A stretch of DNA of 64,000 nucleotides, taken from assembly GCA_964586225.1 (NCBI GenBank), contig CAZPHD010000012.1:1-64000 (forward strand). The letters are read 5' to 3'. This DNA comes from JANJUB01 sp964586225. Lineage in GTDB: Bacteria > Armatimonadota > Fimbriimonadia > Fimbriimonadales > Fimbriimonadaceae. A program made the translations under genes and the position numbers. Positions 25,977 to 34,293 of the stretch are shown piece after piece. The notes below the pieces were generated by a model. That model worked only from the letters and a program-made list of their open reading frames with translations, ran no database searches and had not been told where the DNA came from. How positions within the stretch are numbered: position 1 is the first letter of the stretch; every line of letters starts with the position of its first letter.

Positions 25977-27560
25977 ATGTCGAAACGTGATCCCATCAAC
26001 GTGTCCAAGGCGGGAGGCATCATGGTCGCGGCGTTGCTCCTCAGCCGCATCCTCGGGCTCGTTCGCGACACGGTCATGTTTGGCCAGTTTGGCGTCGGTC
26101 TTGACACCGACTCCTATCGGCTGGCGATCCTCATTCCCGACATGATCTTCATGCTGGTCGCGGGCGGAGGGTTGTCCAGCGCGTTCATCCCCGTGTTTAG
26201 TGAGTATTGGCACAACGACAAGCGCGAGGAAGCGTGGCGCGTGTTTAGCGTGGTCGTCACAATCACGTCGGTCGTAGCGGTGGTGCTCATCGCGATCGCG
26301 TGGATCTTCACACCGCAGATCATTCACTACTTCCAAGACAACAAGCCCGACGATGTCGTACCTGGCGCGATCGGCATGAGCCGCGTGATGCTTCCCGCGC
26401 AGTATGCCTTCCTCGTCGGTTCCGTCATGCTCGCCACGCTCTACGCCCGCCGAAACTTCTGGGGGCCCGCGCTCGCGCCCAACGTCTACAACATCGGCAT
26501 CATCCTCGGCGCGGCGTTGCTGCCTGCTTTGATGGGCATGGGCATCGAGAGCATGGCTTGGGGTGCGCTGATCGGCGCGATCATCGGCAACCTGCTCCTG
26601 CCTGGCGTCATGATGGCGCGCGAGGGGAGTTCGTTCCGACCGTCGTTCGACACCTCGCTGCCGGGCGTCCGCAAGTTCTTCATGTTGTTGCTGCCCGTGC
26701 TCCTGGGCTTCTCGCTGCCGAGCATGGCGGGCATCATCACGCAGAAGTTCGCCTCAAGCTACGGCTCGGACGGCGTCAACACCGTCCTCGGCGCGGCCAA
26801 CAATCTCATGCAAGCGCCGCTCGGCATCTTCGGCCAGTCGCTCGCCCTCGCCGCCTTTCCCGTGCTCGCCGAGTTCGTCGCGACCCAGCGGATGGACCTC
26901 TACCGCGACCAAATCGGCAAGACGCTCCGCACCGTGATCTACCTCGGCATGATCTCGGGCGCGCTGATGTTTGCCCTTGCGCCGCAAATCGTCCACGTGC
27001 TCTACGGCTATGGCCAGGCCACCCGCACCCCCGAGCAACTCATGGCGGTCGCCGACTGTCTGCAGATCTATGCGGTCGGGATCTTCGCCTGGTGCGCCCA
27101 GCCGGTGCTCATGCGCGGGTTCTTCTCGCTGCAAAAGACGTTCCTGCCGGTGGCGATTGGCACGGTCATGACGGGCGTGTTCATCGCGCTCTGCGTGTGG
27201 GCGGTCAAGGTTTCGCCGGATTACCGAATGCTGCCGTGGGCGTCGAATGTGGCCGCGTTAGGATTGGCGATCTCGCTCTGTCTGGCGCTGGAGCGGCAGG
27301 TCGGAAAGTTCGATCGGGGAGCGCTTCTGCGGACGTTGTTCGGAACGGCCTTGGCCGCGGTCGCGTCAGCAGGCGTGGCGATGCTGATCATCCATTTCTG
27401 GAATCCGCAGCGCCGCCTCAGCGAGGTGATCGCCCTGTTCGTGGTGGGGCTGATCGGCTTCTGGGTTTTCTACGGCGTGACGCGAGCGCTCAAGCTCCCC
27501 GAGACGGCGTATCTGGATCGTGCGCTCCAGCGGATCACGCGAAAGCCCGCCCAACCATAA
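25977..27560 (+). CDS. murJ: Lipid II flippase MurJ
   Basis: 527 residues with 14 membrane helices of the MOP/MviN family. It moves the peptidoglycan precursor lipid II across the inner membrane. The N-terminus ALLLSRILGLVRDTVMFGQFG is the MurJ signature, with the conserved arginines (SRILGLVRD) and ALPVLAE-like segment (AAFPVLAEFVATQRMDLYRD). Single-gene unit; start ATG 25977. Confidence 0.95.
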   Translation: MSKRDPINVSKAGGIMVAALLLSRILGLVRDTVMFGQFGVGLDTDSYRLAILIPDMIFMLVAGGGLSSAFIPVFSEYWHNDKREEAWRVFSVVVTITSVVAVVLIAIAWIFTPQIIHYFQDNKPDDVVPGAIGMSRVMLPAQYAFLVGSVMLATLYARRNFWGPALAPNVYNIGIILGAALLPALMGMGIESMAWGALIGAIIGNLLLPGVMMAREGSSFRPSFDTSLPGVRKFFMLLLPVLLGFSLPSMAGIITQKFASSYGSDGVNTVLGAANNLMQAPLGIFGQSLALAAFPVLAEFVATQRMDLYRDQIGKTLRTVIYLGMISGALMFALAPQIVHVLYGYGQATRTPEQLMAVADCLQIYAVGIFAWCAQPVLMRGFFSLQKTFLPVAIGTVMTGVFIALCVWAVKVSPDYRMLPWASNVAALGLAISLCLALERQVGKFDRGALLRTLFGTALAAVASAGVAMLIIHFWNPQRRLSEVIALFVVGLIGFWVFYGVTRALKLPETAYLDRALQRITRKPAQP

Positions 27561-27572
27561 AGCGTAGAGGCG

Positions 27573-27630
27573 GCCTCAATGGGTCTTTCTTCCTGGCGCC
27601 TCAATGGGTCTTCCAGGGACCTCAAGACCC
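27573..27630. repeat. Direct repeat and hairpin between convergent genes
   Basis: GCCTCAATGGGTCTT occurs twice (27573-27587 and 27598-27612). The second copy also forms a 7-bp stem, GGGTCTT/AAGACCC (27606-27612 with 27624-27630). It lies between murJ and the convergent small gene and may act as a weak two-way terminator. Its CCTCAAGAC core resembles the hairpins at 12939-13033. Confidence 0.45.
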
Positions 27631-27631
27631 T

Positions 27632-27895
27632 CTAGTCCAGATTGATGAGCCTTGATTTCCGGTCGTGGGTGATCAGGTCGCGCGCTTCAAGATCGAGCTT
27701 CACCGTCTCGACATACCAATTGATCGAGCCGTCGAAGCCCTCGAGGCGCACCTGTACATCCTTCAGAAATTCGGCGTGAGTCACGGGGCCTGAGGCGGAT
27801 AGGGAAGCGAGGATCGCGTCGCGAACCTGCTCATACTTCGCGGTCGCGATGTTAACGCCATTCTTGCCTTGCGGGTGGAGGGTCAGGGTTTTCAT
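27632..27895 (-). CDS. Small conserved-type protein (DUF6958-like), unknown function
   Basis: 87 residues, predicted alpha/beta with a winged-helix-like C-terminus (YVETVKLDLEARDLITHD). The start region HPQGKNGVNIATAKYEQVRD resembles DUF6958 proteins; the match is from memory and unverified. Its ATG overlaps the stop of the upstream secreted-protein gene by 4 nt. Confidence 0.6.
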   Translation of the reverse strand: MKTLTLHPQGKNGVNIATAKYEQVRDAILASLSASGPVTHAEFLKDVQVRLEGFDGSINWYVETVKLDLEARDLITHDRKSRLINLD

Positions 27896-28302
27896 GCGCG
27901 CTTGAACGTGAGGATGGCGGGCACGCGGCCCGATCCGACCTTGGTTTGAATTTCCTTGCCGCCGTTCAAGATGGTGAAAGTGGCGACTCGACGCTGATTG
28001 TCGGGCACGGCTTTGCCGTTGCGGCGGAAGTCGGTCATGATGAGCTTGCCTTTCTCGACCTTATAGGTCCCCTCAGTCTTGCTCTTCTGGGTCTCGCCGT
28101 TGATCTCGACCACGTAGGTTTTGTCCTTCTTGATGGTCATGATCAGTTTGGTAGTTTTGGCGAGGGCTTCGAAGGCCTTTCGATCTTCGGCGGAGATGTT
28201 CGGGGCACTCACGCGGTAGGACCCGATCCACTTGCCGGTCAAGTCTTGGCCCGTTCCGATGCTGGCAAGGCCGATGATCACCAGTCCAATCGCGCTACGC
28301 AT
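27892..28302 (-). CDS. Small secreted protein, unknown function
   Basis: 136 residues: a signal peptide (1-18, ending GTGQ) then a compact beta-rich domain (LTGKWIGSYRV, TEGTYKVEKGKLIMTDF) that recalls lipocalin-like or TIGR03067-type small domains. No catalytic residues evident. ATG 28302 is chosen for its signal peptide and because TACAAT ends exactly 6 nt upstream; a longer in-frame start lacks these. Confidence 0.65.
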   Translation of the reverse strand: MRSAIGLVIIGLASIGTGQDLTGKWIGSYRVSAPNISAEDRKAFEALAKTTKLIMTIKKDKTYVVEINGETQKSKTEGTYKVEKGKLIMTDFRRNGKAVPDNQRRVATFTILNGGKEIQTKVGSGRVPAILTFKRA

Positions 28303-28308
28303 ACCTGT

Positions 28309-28314
28309 ATTGTA
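28309..28314 (-). promoter_or_regulatory. -10 box TACAAT, 6 nt before ATG at 28302
   Basis: TACAAT matches five of six consensus positions and ends 6 nt before the start, implying a leaderless mRNA. Confidence 0.5.
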
Positions 28315-28341
28315 GCGGAACATCGGACGGGAGCGACAACG

Positions 28342-28347
28342 TAAACT
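28342..28347 (+). promoter_or_regulatory. -10 box TAAACT, 7 nt before ATG at 28355
   Basis: TAAACT ends 7 nt before the M3 peptidase start, one nucleotide further than the typical 6. The two divergent -10 boxes in this spacer are only 27 nt apart. Confidence 0.4.
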
Positions 28348-28354
28348 GAGCGGT

Positions 28355-30130
28355 ATGAGCACCACTGCCCCCGCGCCGATGCCCGAATGGGATCTTGATG
28401 TCTACTTTCCGAGCTTGGATTCTGCCGAGTTTGTAGCCTCGCATCAGCAGCTTCGCGACGAGATCGCCGAGTTTGATCGCCGCGTGTCGGAGCTCGAATC
28501 GCAGCCGAGTGTGACGCCAGCGCAGTTCGCAGATTTGCTTGATTTCATGGGCCAGGTTGAAGCCCGGAAGCGGCTCCTCGACAGCTACGTGTACGGAAAG
28601 CTCACGGTCAACACCCGCGACCCGCTTGCGCAAGCTCGTACGAGCGAACTTGAGCGCGACTTTGTTCCGCATCGCCAAGTGATGACTCGGTTTGAAGCCT
28701 GGGTCGGCAAGCTTGATATCGATGCCTTGATTGCTGCGAACGAACTGATTGCCGAACACGCGCACTTGCTTCGCAAGGCGCAAGTGCGCGCTCGCCACCA
28801 GATGAGCCCGCCTGAGGAGGCCCTCGCCGCCGAGTTCTACGTCACCGGTGCGGGCGCTTGGAGTCGGATGCACGGCAACGTCACCAGCCAGATTGAAGCC
28901 GATGTCGTCCTGGATGGCGAAACCAAGCGCCTACCGATGAGCGCGATTCGGAACTTGGCTCATGATCGCGACCGAAGTCGCCGTCAGGCTGGCTATGAAG
29001 CCGAGCTACGGACTTGGAAAACGGTCGAGACTCCGCTTGCCGCCGCGATGAACAGCATCAAGGGCGAAGTCGAAATGCTCTGTCGCCGCCGTAACTGGGG
29101 CACTGGGCTCGATGAGGCGGTGTTTGAGAACGGCATCGATCGCGAGACGCTCGACGCGATGCTCGCCGCGGCTCGGGAAGCGTTCCCCGACTTCCGTCGA
29201 TTCCTTCACGCCAAGGCGAAGCTCCACGGGCTGGATCGCTTGGAGTGGTATGACCTGTTTGCGCCGGTCGAGTTTGAGGGCACCACCTGGACCCACGATG
29301 TGGGCTCGGAGTTTGTCGCCCAAACCTTCGGCGCGTATTCACAGAAGATGGGCGACTTCGCCCGCCGATCCTACGCCGAGCGTTGGATTGACTACGGCCC
29401 CCGTCCAGGCAAGGTCGATGGCGCCTACTGCATGTACACGCGGGGCACCGACTCGCGGATTCTGATGAACTACGAGGCTTCGTTCGGTAGCGTCAAGACG
29501 CTCGCGCACGAGCTTGGCCACGCCTATCACAACCTGTGCTTCGAGGGCCGGCCCGTCCTCGTGCAAGACACCCCCTCCACGCTGGCGGAAACGGCGAGCA
29601 TCTTCTGCGAGACGGTCGTAAAGAACGCTGCGCTCGCGACCGTTTCGGGAGCCGAGAAGCTCGCGTTGCTTGACGCGTGTATCCAGGGTCCCTGCCAGAC
29701 CGTCGTCGACATCTCCAGCCGGTTCATCTTTGAGAAGGCAGTGTTTGACGGTCGGGTCAATCGCGAGTTCACCGCCGACGAGCTGAGCCAGATCATGTTG
29801 GACGCTCAGAAGGACACGTATGGCGACGGCCTGGCGTCGTACCACCCTTACATGTGGGCGGTCAAGCCGCACTACTACAGCTCGTGGTCGTTCTACAACT
29901 TCCCGTACATGTTCGGCTTGCTGTTTGCGCTTGGGCTGTATGCGCAGTATCGCCAGCACCCCGAGGGCTTCCATGACCGCTACGACGATCTGCTGGGCTC
30001 GACGGGAATGGCCGACGCCTACACGTTGGGACAGCGCTTCGGATTCAATACCCGAGGCATCGAGTTCTGGCGCGGAAGCCTGGACGTCCTCCGCGACGAC
30101 ATTGCTGAATACGAAGCGCTGGTTTACTGA
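28355..30130 (+). CDS. pepF: M3 family oligoendopeptidase
   Basis: 591-residue cytoplasmic zinc oligopeptidase. HELGH at H385-E386-H389 plus the downstream glutamate in STLAETASIFCE (third ligand region) define the M3 thimet-oligopeptidase clan. It trims short peptides from protein turnover or import. Length and the M3B pattern (TRGTDSRILMNYEASFGSVKT, read in two parts) fit PepF. TAAACT precedes the start by 7 nt. Its end overlaps the convergent zinc-ribbon gene by 7 nt. Confidence 0.9.
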   Translation: MSTTAPAPMPEWDLDVYFPSLDSAEFVASHQQLRDEIAEFDRRVSELESQPSVTPAQFADLLDFMGQVEARKRLLDSYVYGKLTVNTRDPLAQARTSELERDFVPHRQVMTRFEAWVGKLDIDALIAANELIAEHAHLLRKAQVRARHQMSPPEEALAAEFYVTGAGAWSRMHGNVTSQIEADVVLDGETKRLPMSAIRNLAHDRDRSRRQAGYEAELRTWKTVETPLAAAMNSIKGEVEMLCRRRNWGTGLDEAVFENGIDRETLDAMLAAAREAFPDFRRFLHAKAKLHGLDRLEWYDLFAPVEFEGTTWTHDVGSEFVAQTFGAYSQKMGDFARRSYAERWIDYGPRPGKVDGAYCMYTRGTDSRILMNYEASFGSVKTLAHELGHAYHNLCFEGRPVLVQDTPSTLAETASIFCETVVKNAALATVSGAEKLALLDACIQGPCQTVVDISSRFIFEKAVFDGRVNREFTADELSQIMLDAQKDTYGDGLASYHPYMWAVKPHYYSSWSFYNFPYMFGLLFALGLYAQYRQHPEGFHDRYDDLLGSTGMADAYTLGQRFGFNTRGIEFWRGSLDVLRDDIAEYEALVY

Positions 30131-30840
30131 ATCGCTCTGAACTCGCTCACCGCGTCGTTCACGGTGAGTTGAGCTTGGAGCACCTCGGCCTTCATGCGCG
30201 GAATCCCGGTGAGCAGCGTCACCGGGAGCTCGTCAAGGAGTTGCTTCACCTGATTCCGGTTGAGCGCCAGCATGTGCTGGAGAGCGGAGATGAGCTCCTC
30301 GGTCTTGTGGCCGCCATGCGAGAGCAGCACCAGTTCGTAGAGGTTGTCGTCGTCGCGCCGTGCGTAGGCGATGTGCTTGGGCGTGTGACCGTCCTCGACC
30401 GAGATCGGCACTTCGCGGTTGCAGTCCTCGCAGAGCAAGACCTCGGTCTTGGCGCTGTAGTAGTTCAAGTGGTTGCAGAAGCCGCAGCGAACCTGGCTCA
30501 CGCCCAGGATTTGACCGTCCGGCGCAACGGGGATCATCCGATAGCAAGAGCCGCAAGCAAAATCGGCCCGGGGCTGATCGGTCATGCGGTTCTTGAACTG
30601 ACAATAGGGGCACACTACGACGACGCTCGCGACCTTCTTGATCTGGGTCCACTCGTAGATCGCGTAGCCGAGGCTGCCGACGCCAGCGATCCCGAGCACG
30701 GCGATCAGTCCGATCGTGCTACCGTCTCCCCGGAAGGCAAAGAGCACTCCCGCGATAATTAACGAGATCACTCCAAGCAAGCCCGCAACGAGGGCGCGCA
30801 TTCCAAACTGCTCAACTACATCCGAACTGCGTTCAGGCAT
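30124..30840 (-). CDS. Membrane protein with zinc ribbons and an L7/L12 C-terminal-like domain
   Basis: 238 residues. Two membrane helices (about 15-35 and 42-62) are followed by CxxC knuckles: CPYCQF, CGSCYR, CGFCNH and CEDCNR, forming two zinc ribbons. The C-terminal 70 residues (LVLLSHGGHKTEELISALQ ... NQVKQLLDELPVTLLTGIP) follow the ribosomal L7/L12 C-terminal domain pattern: strand, Gly-x-Lys, helix, LKEAK-like helix, L-x-x-x-P, helix. Function is unknown; a link to ribosome- or GTPase-associated factors is speculation. Confidence 0.6.
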   Translation of the reverse strand: MPERSSDVVEQFGMRALVAGLLGVISLIIAGVLFAFRGDGSTIGLIAVLGIAGVGSLGYAIYEWTQIKKVASVVVVCPYCQFKNRMTDQPRADFACGSCYRMIPVAPDGQILGVSQVRCGFCNHLNYYSAKTEVLLCEDCNREVPISVEDGHTPKHIAYARRDDDNLYELVLLSHGGHKTEELISALQHMLALNRNQVKQLLDELPVTLLTGIPRMKAEVLQAQLTVNDAVSEFRAIQ

Positions 30841-30888
30841 GACAGACTCCTTACGGGTAGAGACGGCGACGAAGCCCGAACCGCACCG

Positions 30889-31605
30889 CTAAGGTTGCGG
30901 AGACGCCGTTACCGGCACAATCAGCACGTTACCCCGGCCTTGATCGAGCGGCGTGAAGCCGTGCTGCCGGCCCAACTCGACGAGCATCTCCATGCCGGTC
31001 TTCTGCGCAAAGTCCACGGAAATGGTCGGATCTTCGGCCATTCCCGGCGCGACCTCGAGGGTCAACTTGGTCACATCGCCGATCAGCGATAGCACATCGG
31101 TGAGGCGGGCATCATTCACCGACAGGTCGTGGCGCATCTCCCATGGCATCGCGGGTCGGTCGTTGGACGGAACTTGGGCCTCGGGGCTCGTCGATGGGTT
31201 CGACAGAATCGGATCGTCGGGCGGCGCTTGCTCGGGCGGAGGCTCGTTTTGGGTTGGTCGAACCACGGCCGGCGCCGGGTCGGTCGGCGGCGCTGGCGGA
31301 GGAGACAAACTAACGACGAGGAACGTGGCAAAGGCGACAACGGCTGTCGCGGACAGGGCGATGACCCATCCAAACCTTGGTGGCGCCGGCGCTTGCTGGG
31401 GCTTGGGGACGAACTTGGGGATATCGGGCGTAACCGATGCCGCCGCTGGCTTGGCTTGCCGCAATCCCCTCACCATCGCGATCCGTGACTCCAGTTCCGA
31501 CTTCCACTCGGGAAAGCGGCGCTCGAAATCATCAGCGGCTTGCACGTCGCCGGACTCAGCGACGGTCCACATCAGTTGGTCAAGATCTGCCGGTGGCCGC
31601 TTCAT
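30889..31605 (-). CDS. Anti-sigma-like membrane protein with secretin/STN-like extracytoplasmic domain
   Basis: 238 residues. A short cytoplasmic segment (1-75) with an anti-sigma pattern, one membrane helix (about 80-102), a proline-rich spacer (103-150), and a C-terminal beta-alpha domain (DARLTDVLSLIGDVTKLTLE then VDFAQKTGMEMLVELGRQHG) matching the STN/secretin N-terminal fold. The gene follows the sigma factor with a 4-nt overlap. Known anti-sigma factors sequester ECF sigma factors; fusing an STN domain hints at sensing of an outer-membrane or pilus component. Confidence 0.6.
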   Translation of the reverse strand: MKRPPADLDQLMWTVAESGDVQAADDFERRFPEWKSELESRIAMVRGLRQAKPAAASVTPDIPKFVPKPQQAPAPPRFGWVIALSATAVVAFATFLVVSLSPPPAPPTDPAPAVVRPTQNEPPPEQAPPDDPILSNPSTSPEAQVPSNDRPAMPWEMRHDLSVNDARLTDVLSLIGDVTKLTLEVAPGMAEDPTISVDFAQKTGMEMLVELGRQHGFTPLDQGRGNVLIVPVTASPQP

Positions 31606-32159
31606 TCGGCACCTTCGTAGAGCACCCGAAAGCGCTCGCGGGCTCGATAGAGGCGCGTCTTCGCGGCATTGACATTGCAGCCCAGGCTATCGGCAATCTC
31701 TTGAAGCGAGAGCTCCTCCCAGTAGAACAGGGTGAGGAGCGCTCGATCGGCGGGAGCCATCTCCGCCATCGCAGCTTCAATACGCGGATCGGAGGTGTCT
31801 TCGGCCACGCGCTCGGCGGCATGCTCGGCAACTTCGAGATCAACCCAGCGGGACTTAAACTTAACTCGCCGCGCTTGCTGGATGCTGCGATTCACCGAAA
31901 TGCGAAACAGCCACGTGCTGAACTTACTGCGGCGATCGAAGCGGGGAAGGTGCCGGTAGACCAGGGTGAAGATTTCTTGGACCGCGTCCGCGGCCTCGTC
32001 GGCGTCGAGCAAAATGCCACGGGCGATCGCGAAAACCTTGTCGTGATAACGGCTGTAGAGAGCTTCGAAGGCGGTGGCGTCACCCGCCAAGAACCGTTCG
32101 ACGAGAATCCCATCCTCGTCGAAGCTGGCCTTGGACTTGTCAAAGATCAGCGACACCAC
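31602..32159 (-). CDS. ECF-type RNA polymerase sigma factor
   Basis: 185 residues with sigma region 2 (AFEALYSRYHDKVFAIARGI, DADEAADAVQEIFTLVYR, STWLFRISVNRSIQQAR) and region 4 (LTLFYWEELSLQEIADSLG then NAAKTRLYRARERF). It directs RNA polymerase to a stress regulon held silent by the next gene's product. Start codon GTG at 32159 (a second GTG follows directly). Confidence 0.9.
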   Translation of the reverse strand: MVSLIFDKSKASFDEDGILVERFLAGDATAFEALYSRYHDKVFAIARGILLDADEAADAVQEIFTLVYRHLPRFDRRSKFSTWLFRISVNRSIQQARRVKFKSRWVDLEVAEHAAERVAEDTSDPRIEAAMAEMAPADRALLTLFYWEELSLQEIADSLGCNVNAAKTRLYRARERFRVLYEGAE

Positions 32160-32279
32160 ATCTATTTTGGACGCGAACGCGGGCCGAGTGGGTTACCCCG
32201 CCCAAATGCGGGTTGTTGCGAGGGCGGATGGGTTTGGGGTAGCATTTCCTTTCGCGTCGGGACGACGTGGTACACGATC

Positions 32280-32549
32280 ATGGCTAACATCTGTCAAGTC
32301 ACCGGAAAGAAGGCGAATAATGCCAAGCACATTCGCCACCGCCACTCGGGTCAGTGGAAGTTTCGCGCCCCGAAGAAGAACCGGTTGCAGCTCGTGAACC
32401 TAAAGTCTGTTCGTGTGAAGACCGAGCATGGCGTGGTGACGCTTCGCGTGGCCGCTTCGGTGCTGAAGAGCCCCGAGTTCAACGCGGTGATCTGTGGTCT
32501 GAAGCCGATCCCCAAGGCTTGGCTAAAGAAGCCAGATTACGGCATCTAA
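32280..32549 (+). CDS. rpmB: 50S ribosomal protein L28
   Basis: 89 residues. The start MANICQVTGKKANNAKHIRH and lysine/arginine-rich middle match L28, a late-assembling large-subunit protein. VTLRVAASVLK fits the conserved strand. An untranslated leader precedes it; a possible promoter TTGCGA-18-TAGCAT ends near 32244. It is followed by a strong intrinsic terminator. The long frame that extends upstream of this start is not coding; it runs antisense through the sigma-factor gene. Confidence 0.92.
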   Translation: MANICQVTGKKANNAKHIRHRHSGQWKFRAPKKNRLQLVNLKSVRVKTEHGVVTLRVAASVLKSPEFNAVICGLKPIPKAWLKKPDYGI

Positions 32550-32571
32550 GGCTTCGACGTACGATTTTCAG

Positions 32572-32596
32572 AACCCGGCCAGTGGCCGGGTTTTTT
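32572..32596 (+). terminator. Intrinsic terminator of rpmB
   Basis: A perfect 9-bp stem AACCCGGCC/GGCCGGGTT with AGT loop is followed by a run of T. It is the only textbook Rho-independent terminator seen in the window. Confidence 0.92.
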
Positions 32597-32602
32597 GTTG
32601 CG

Positions 32603-32992
32603 TTAGCCTAGCGCGGCATAGAGAATGACGCCGCCCAGCGGGAGGGCGAAGAGACCCATCAGCCAGGCTTTTCGAATGACCGGGGCCGCGTATTGCTCGG
32701 CAAATCGCTGGTGCAGCCGCCACGGCAAGATCAGGAGGACGACGGATGACGCGATCAACACCCACCCGAAGAGCAAGAATGCGCTCGGAAACCGCATGGC
32801 TGGAGCGTTGATCAAGAATGCTCCACCCGCGACGAGCCGCAGGGCCATCTCGATCAAGTGCGCCTTTCTCGAACTTGCGAACGCTCCGAGGAAGTCAACC
32901 GCCCGCTTCGGTGCAATGAAGCAAACCGCCGCCAGGCCGACTTGAAACAACCCGACGAGGACGACGATGACGAGGGCGGCGGTTTCGATCAT
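32603..32992 (-). CDS. Four-helix membrane protein, unknown function
   Basis: 129 residues, four predicted membrane helices with few charges. No family recognised. It ends 6 nt after the rpmB terminator on the opposite strand. Confidence 0.6.
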   Translation of the reverse strand: MIETAALVIVVLVGLFQVGLAAVCFIAPKRAVDFLGAFASSRKAHLIEMALRLVAGGAFLINAPAMRFPSAFLLFGWVLIASSVVLLILPWRLHQRFAEQYAAPVIRKAWLMGLFALPLGGVILYAALG

Positions 32993-33066
32993 GGGTCAAT
33001 CTTTTGGCGGCACTGCTGGCATCGGGACGAACCCACCGATGCCCTCAACACCCCCCCCAAATGTCC

Positions 33067-33102
33067 TGTAGCCGCAGGATGTGTCGTGCCTGCGGAAACA
33101 CG
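33067..33102 (+). repeat. Single hairpin related to the 54.9-55.5 kb repeat family
   Basis: TGTAGCC, then a 7-bp stem CCGCAGG/CCTGCGG (33072-33078 with 33089-33095) around the 10-nt loop ATGTGTCGTG. The array at 54926-55495 has the same TGTAG lead-in with stem CCGCATG/CATGCGG and loop ATGCATCGTG. The T:A to G:C change keeps the pairing. The partner CTTCAGG hairpin is absent here. Confidence 0.65.
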
Positions 33103-33138
33103 TTAGAATGCAAGCTCGGCTCCTGATCCAGTTCGAGG

Positions 33139-33582
33139 TCAAGGCGTGGCCGCGTCCTTCATCACCTGCTCGTAGTTGGCTTGCAGGAAGTGAAATGGGC
33201 CGACCTGAGTAAGCGGATGGGAATCCTCATAGCCGTTCTCGTGAGCGAAATCGCTCCAGATGTAGCCGGAGTTGGTTTTCGAAACGCGGACCGTGAACGC
33301 ACCACACCCAAGATCGCCGCACTCTGGGCAAATGTAGAGTAGAACTCGACCGCTCGCCGTGTCCGGTGGGGCCCGAAGGAGAAGCTGGGCACGTGACGAA
33401 GCGTTGAACTCATCCCAGCCACGAACAAAGCAACTCACGTAGTCTGAGTGACCTTCCTCGGCGCGGGTGAGCACTTGCAATAGGGACTCGCCATCAACTA
33501 AGAAGTCGGAGGAGAACCGCTCGGAGATGCCGGGACCGCCCGGACGATGAAGCGGTTGGTGGGCGAGGGTCGACACGTTCAA
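33139..33582 (-). CDS. Unknown small protein with cysteine knuckle
   Basis: 147 residues. A CPECGDLGC cluster resembles a zinc-binding knuckle; the rest is mixed alpha/beta. No family recognised. Its ATG overlaps the stop of the upstream methyltransferase-like gene by 4 nt. Confidence 0.55.
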   Translation of the reverse strand: MNVSTLAHQPLHRPGGPGISERFSSDFLVDGESLLQVLTRAEEGHSDYVSCFVRGWDEFNASSRAQLLLRAPPDTASGRVLLYICPECGDLGCGAFTVRVSKTNSGYIWSDFAHENGYEDSHPLTQVGPFHFLQANYEQVMKDAATP

Positions 33583-34250
33583 GAGTCTACGGCTCCATTA
33601 CCGCTCTCCCGAACCGTCCAAGTATCCCCCAGCCGACTTGAAAAACAAAGCTCAACGTACTTCTTGCGCGGTTCGGTTTCCTCCCCGCGGCCGGTCACGG
33701 TCGAGTAGGAGTGGTGGATCAGCGAAAGCCCGACATCGGAACGCGCCGCTTGAATCTGCTGATACAGCCACCGAATCTCGCCCATGGTCGTGCTTTTCGG
33801 GCAGATGCAGACCAGCGTTCCCTCGTAGCCAAGCTCACCCAACAGCAGCCCCGTAAGCGCTGCGTAGCTCGGCGTCACCTCGGCGAAGGTTAGCAACCGA
33901 TGGCCGTCACACTCCACCGAGAGAGGTGGCCCGTAGAACAAGACCTCGTGACCCAAGAACCGGCGAAGAACTCCCGGGTCAAGGACATCGCCGCAGATGC
34001 AGTCGATTCCGGCCTTTCTGTTGTGAGCCACGATCTCAGGAGTGATGTCGAGCGCGAGGTAGTCGCGGATGCCGAGGTCTTGCGTGTAGGCACGCCACTG
34101 TTCCGCGCAGTCGCCGCCGCAGAGTTCGCCTATGGATTGCACGACGGGCACGAGTTCACGCAAGATCTCGACCCGCTGACTGATCGTGTGCCGATTCGTG
34201 CGGGCGAAGTGCGGGTTGCTTGGAGCGGGGACGTGGTAATCGCTATGCAT
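33579..34250 (-). CDS. Possible SAM-dependent methyltransferase-like protein
   Basis: 223 residues. The N-terminal half resembles a class I Rossmann fold: IGELCGGDCAEQWRAYTQDL, then YLALDITPEIVAHNRKAGID and CICGDVLD, the order of motif I, acidic motif II and motif III. Next, FYGPPLS takes the place of an NPPY-type motif. Substrate unknown. In operon with the cysteine-knuckle gene. Confidence 0.5.
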   Translation of the reverse strand: MHSDYHVPAPSNPHFARTNRHTISQRVEILRELVPVVQSIGELCGGDCAEQWRAYTQDLGIRDYLALDITPEIVAHNRKAGIDCICGDVLDPGVLRRFLGHEVLFYGPPLSVECDGHRLLTFAEVTPSYAALTGLLLGELGYEGTLVCICPKSTTMGEIRWLYQQIQAARSDVGLSLIHHSYSTVTGRGEETEPRKKYVELCFSSRLGDTWTVRESGNGAVDS

Positions 34251-34293
34251 GGTGATCAGACATTTGGGCTTCGCCGTCGGCGTTCAGGGTTCA

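Noticed and set aside
26300..27655. 451-residue frame inside murJ
   Set aside because: Arginine- and alanine-rich out-of-frame reading of the murJ gene.
31437..32549. 370-residue open frame covering rpmB
   Set aside because: Only its last 89 codons (32280-32549) resemble a protein, L28; the rest is antisense to the sigma factor and anti-sigma genes.
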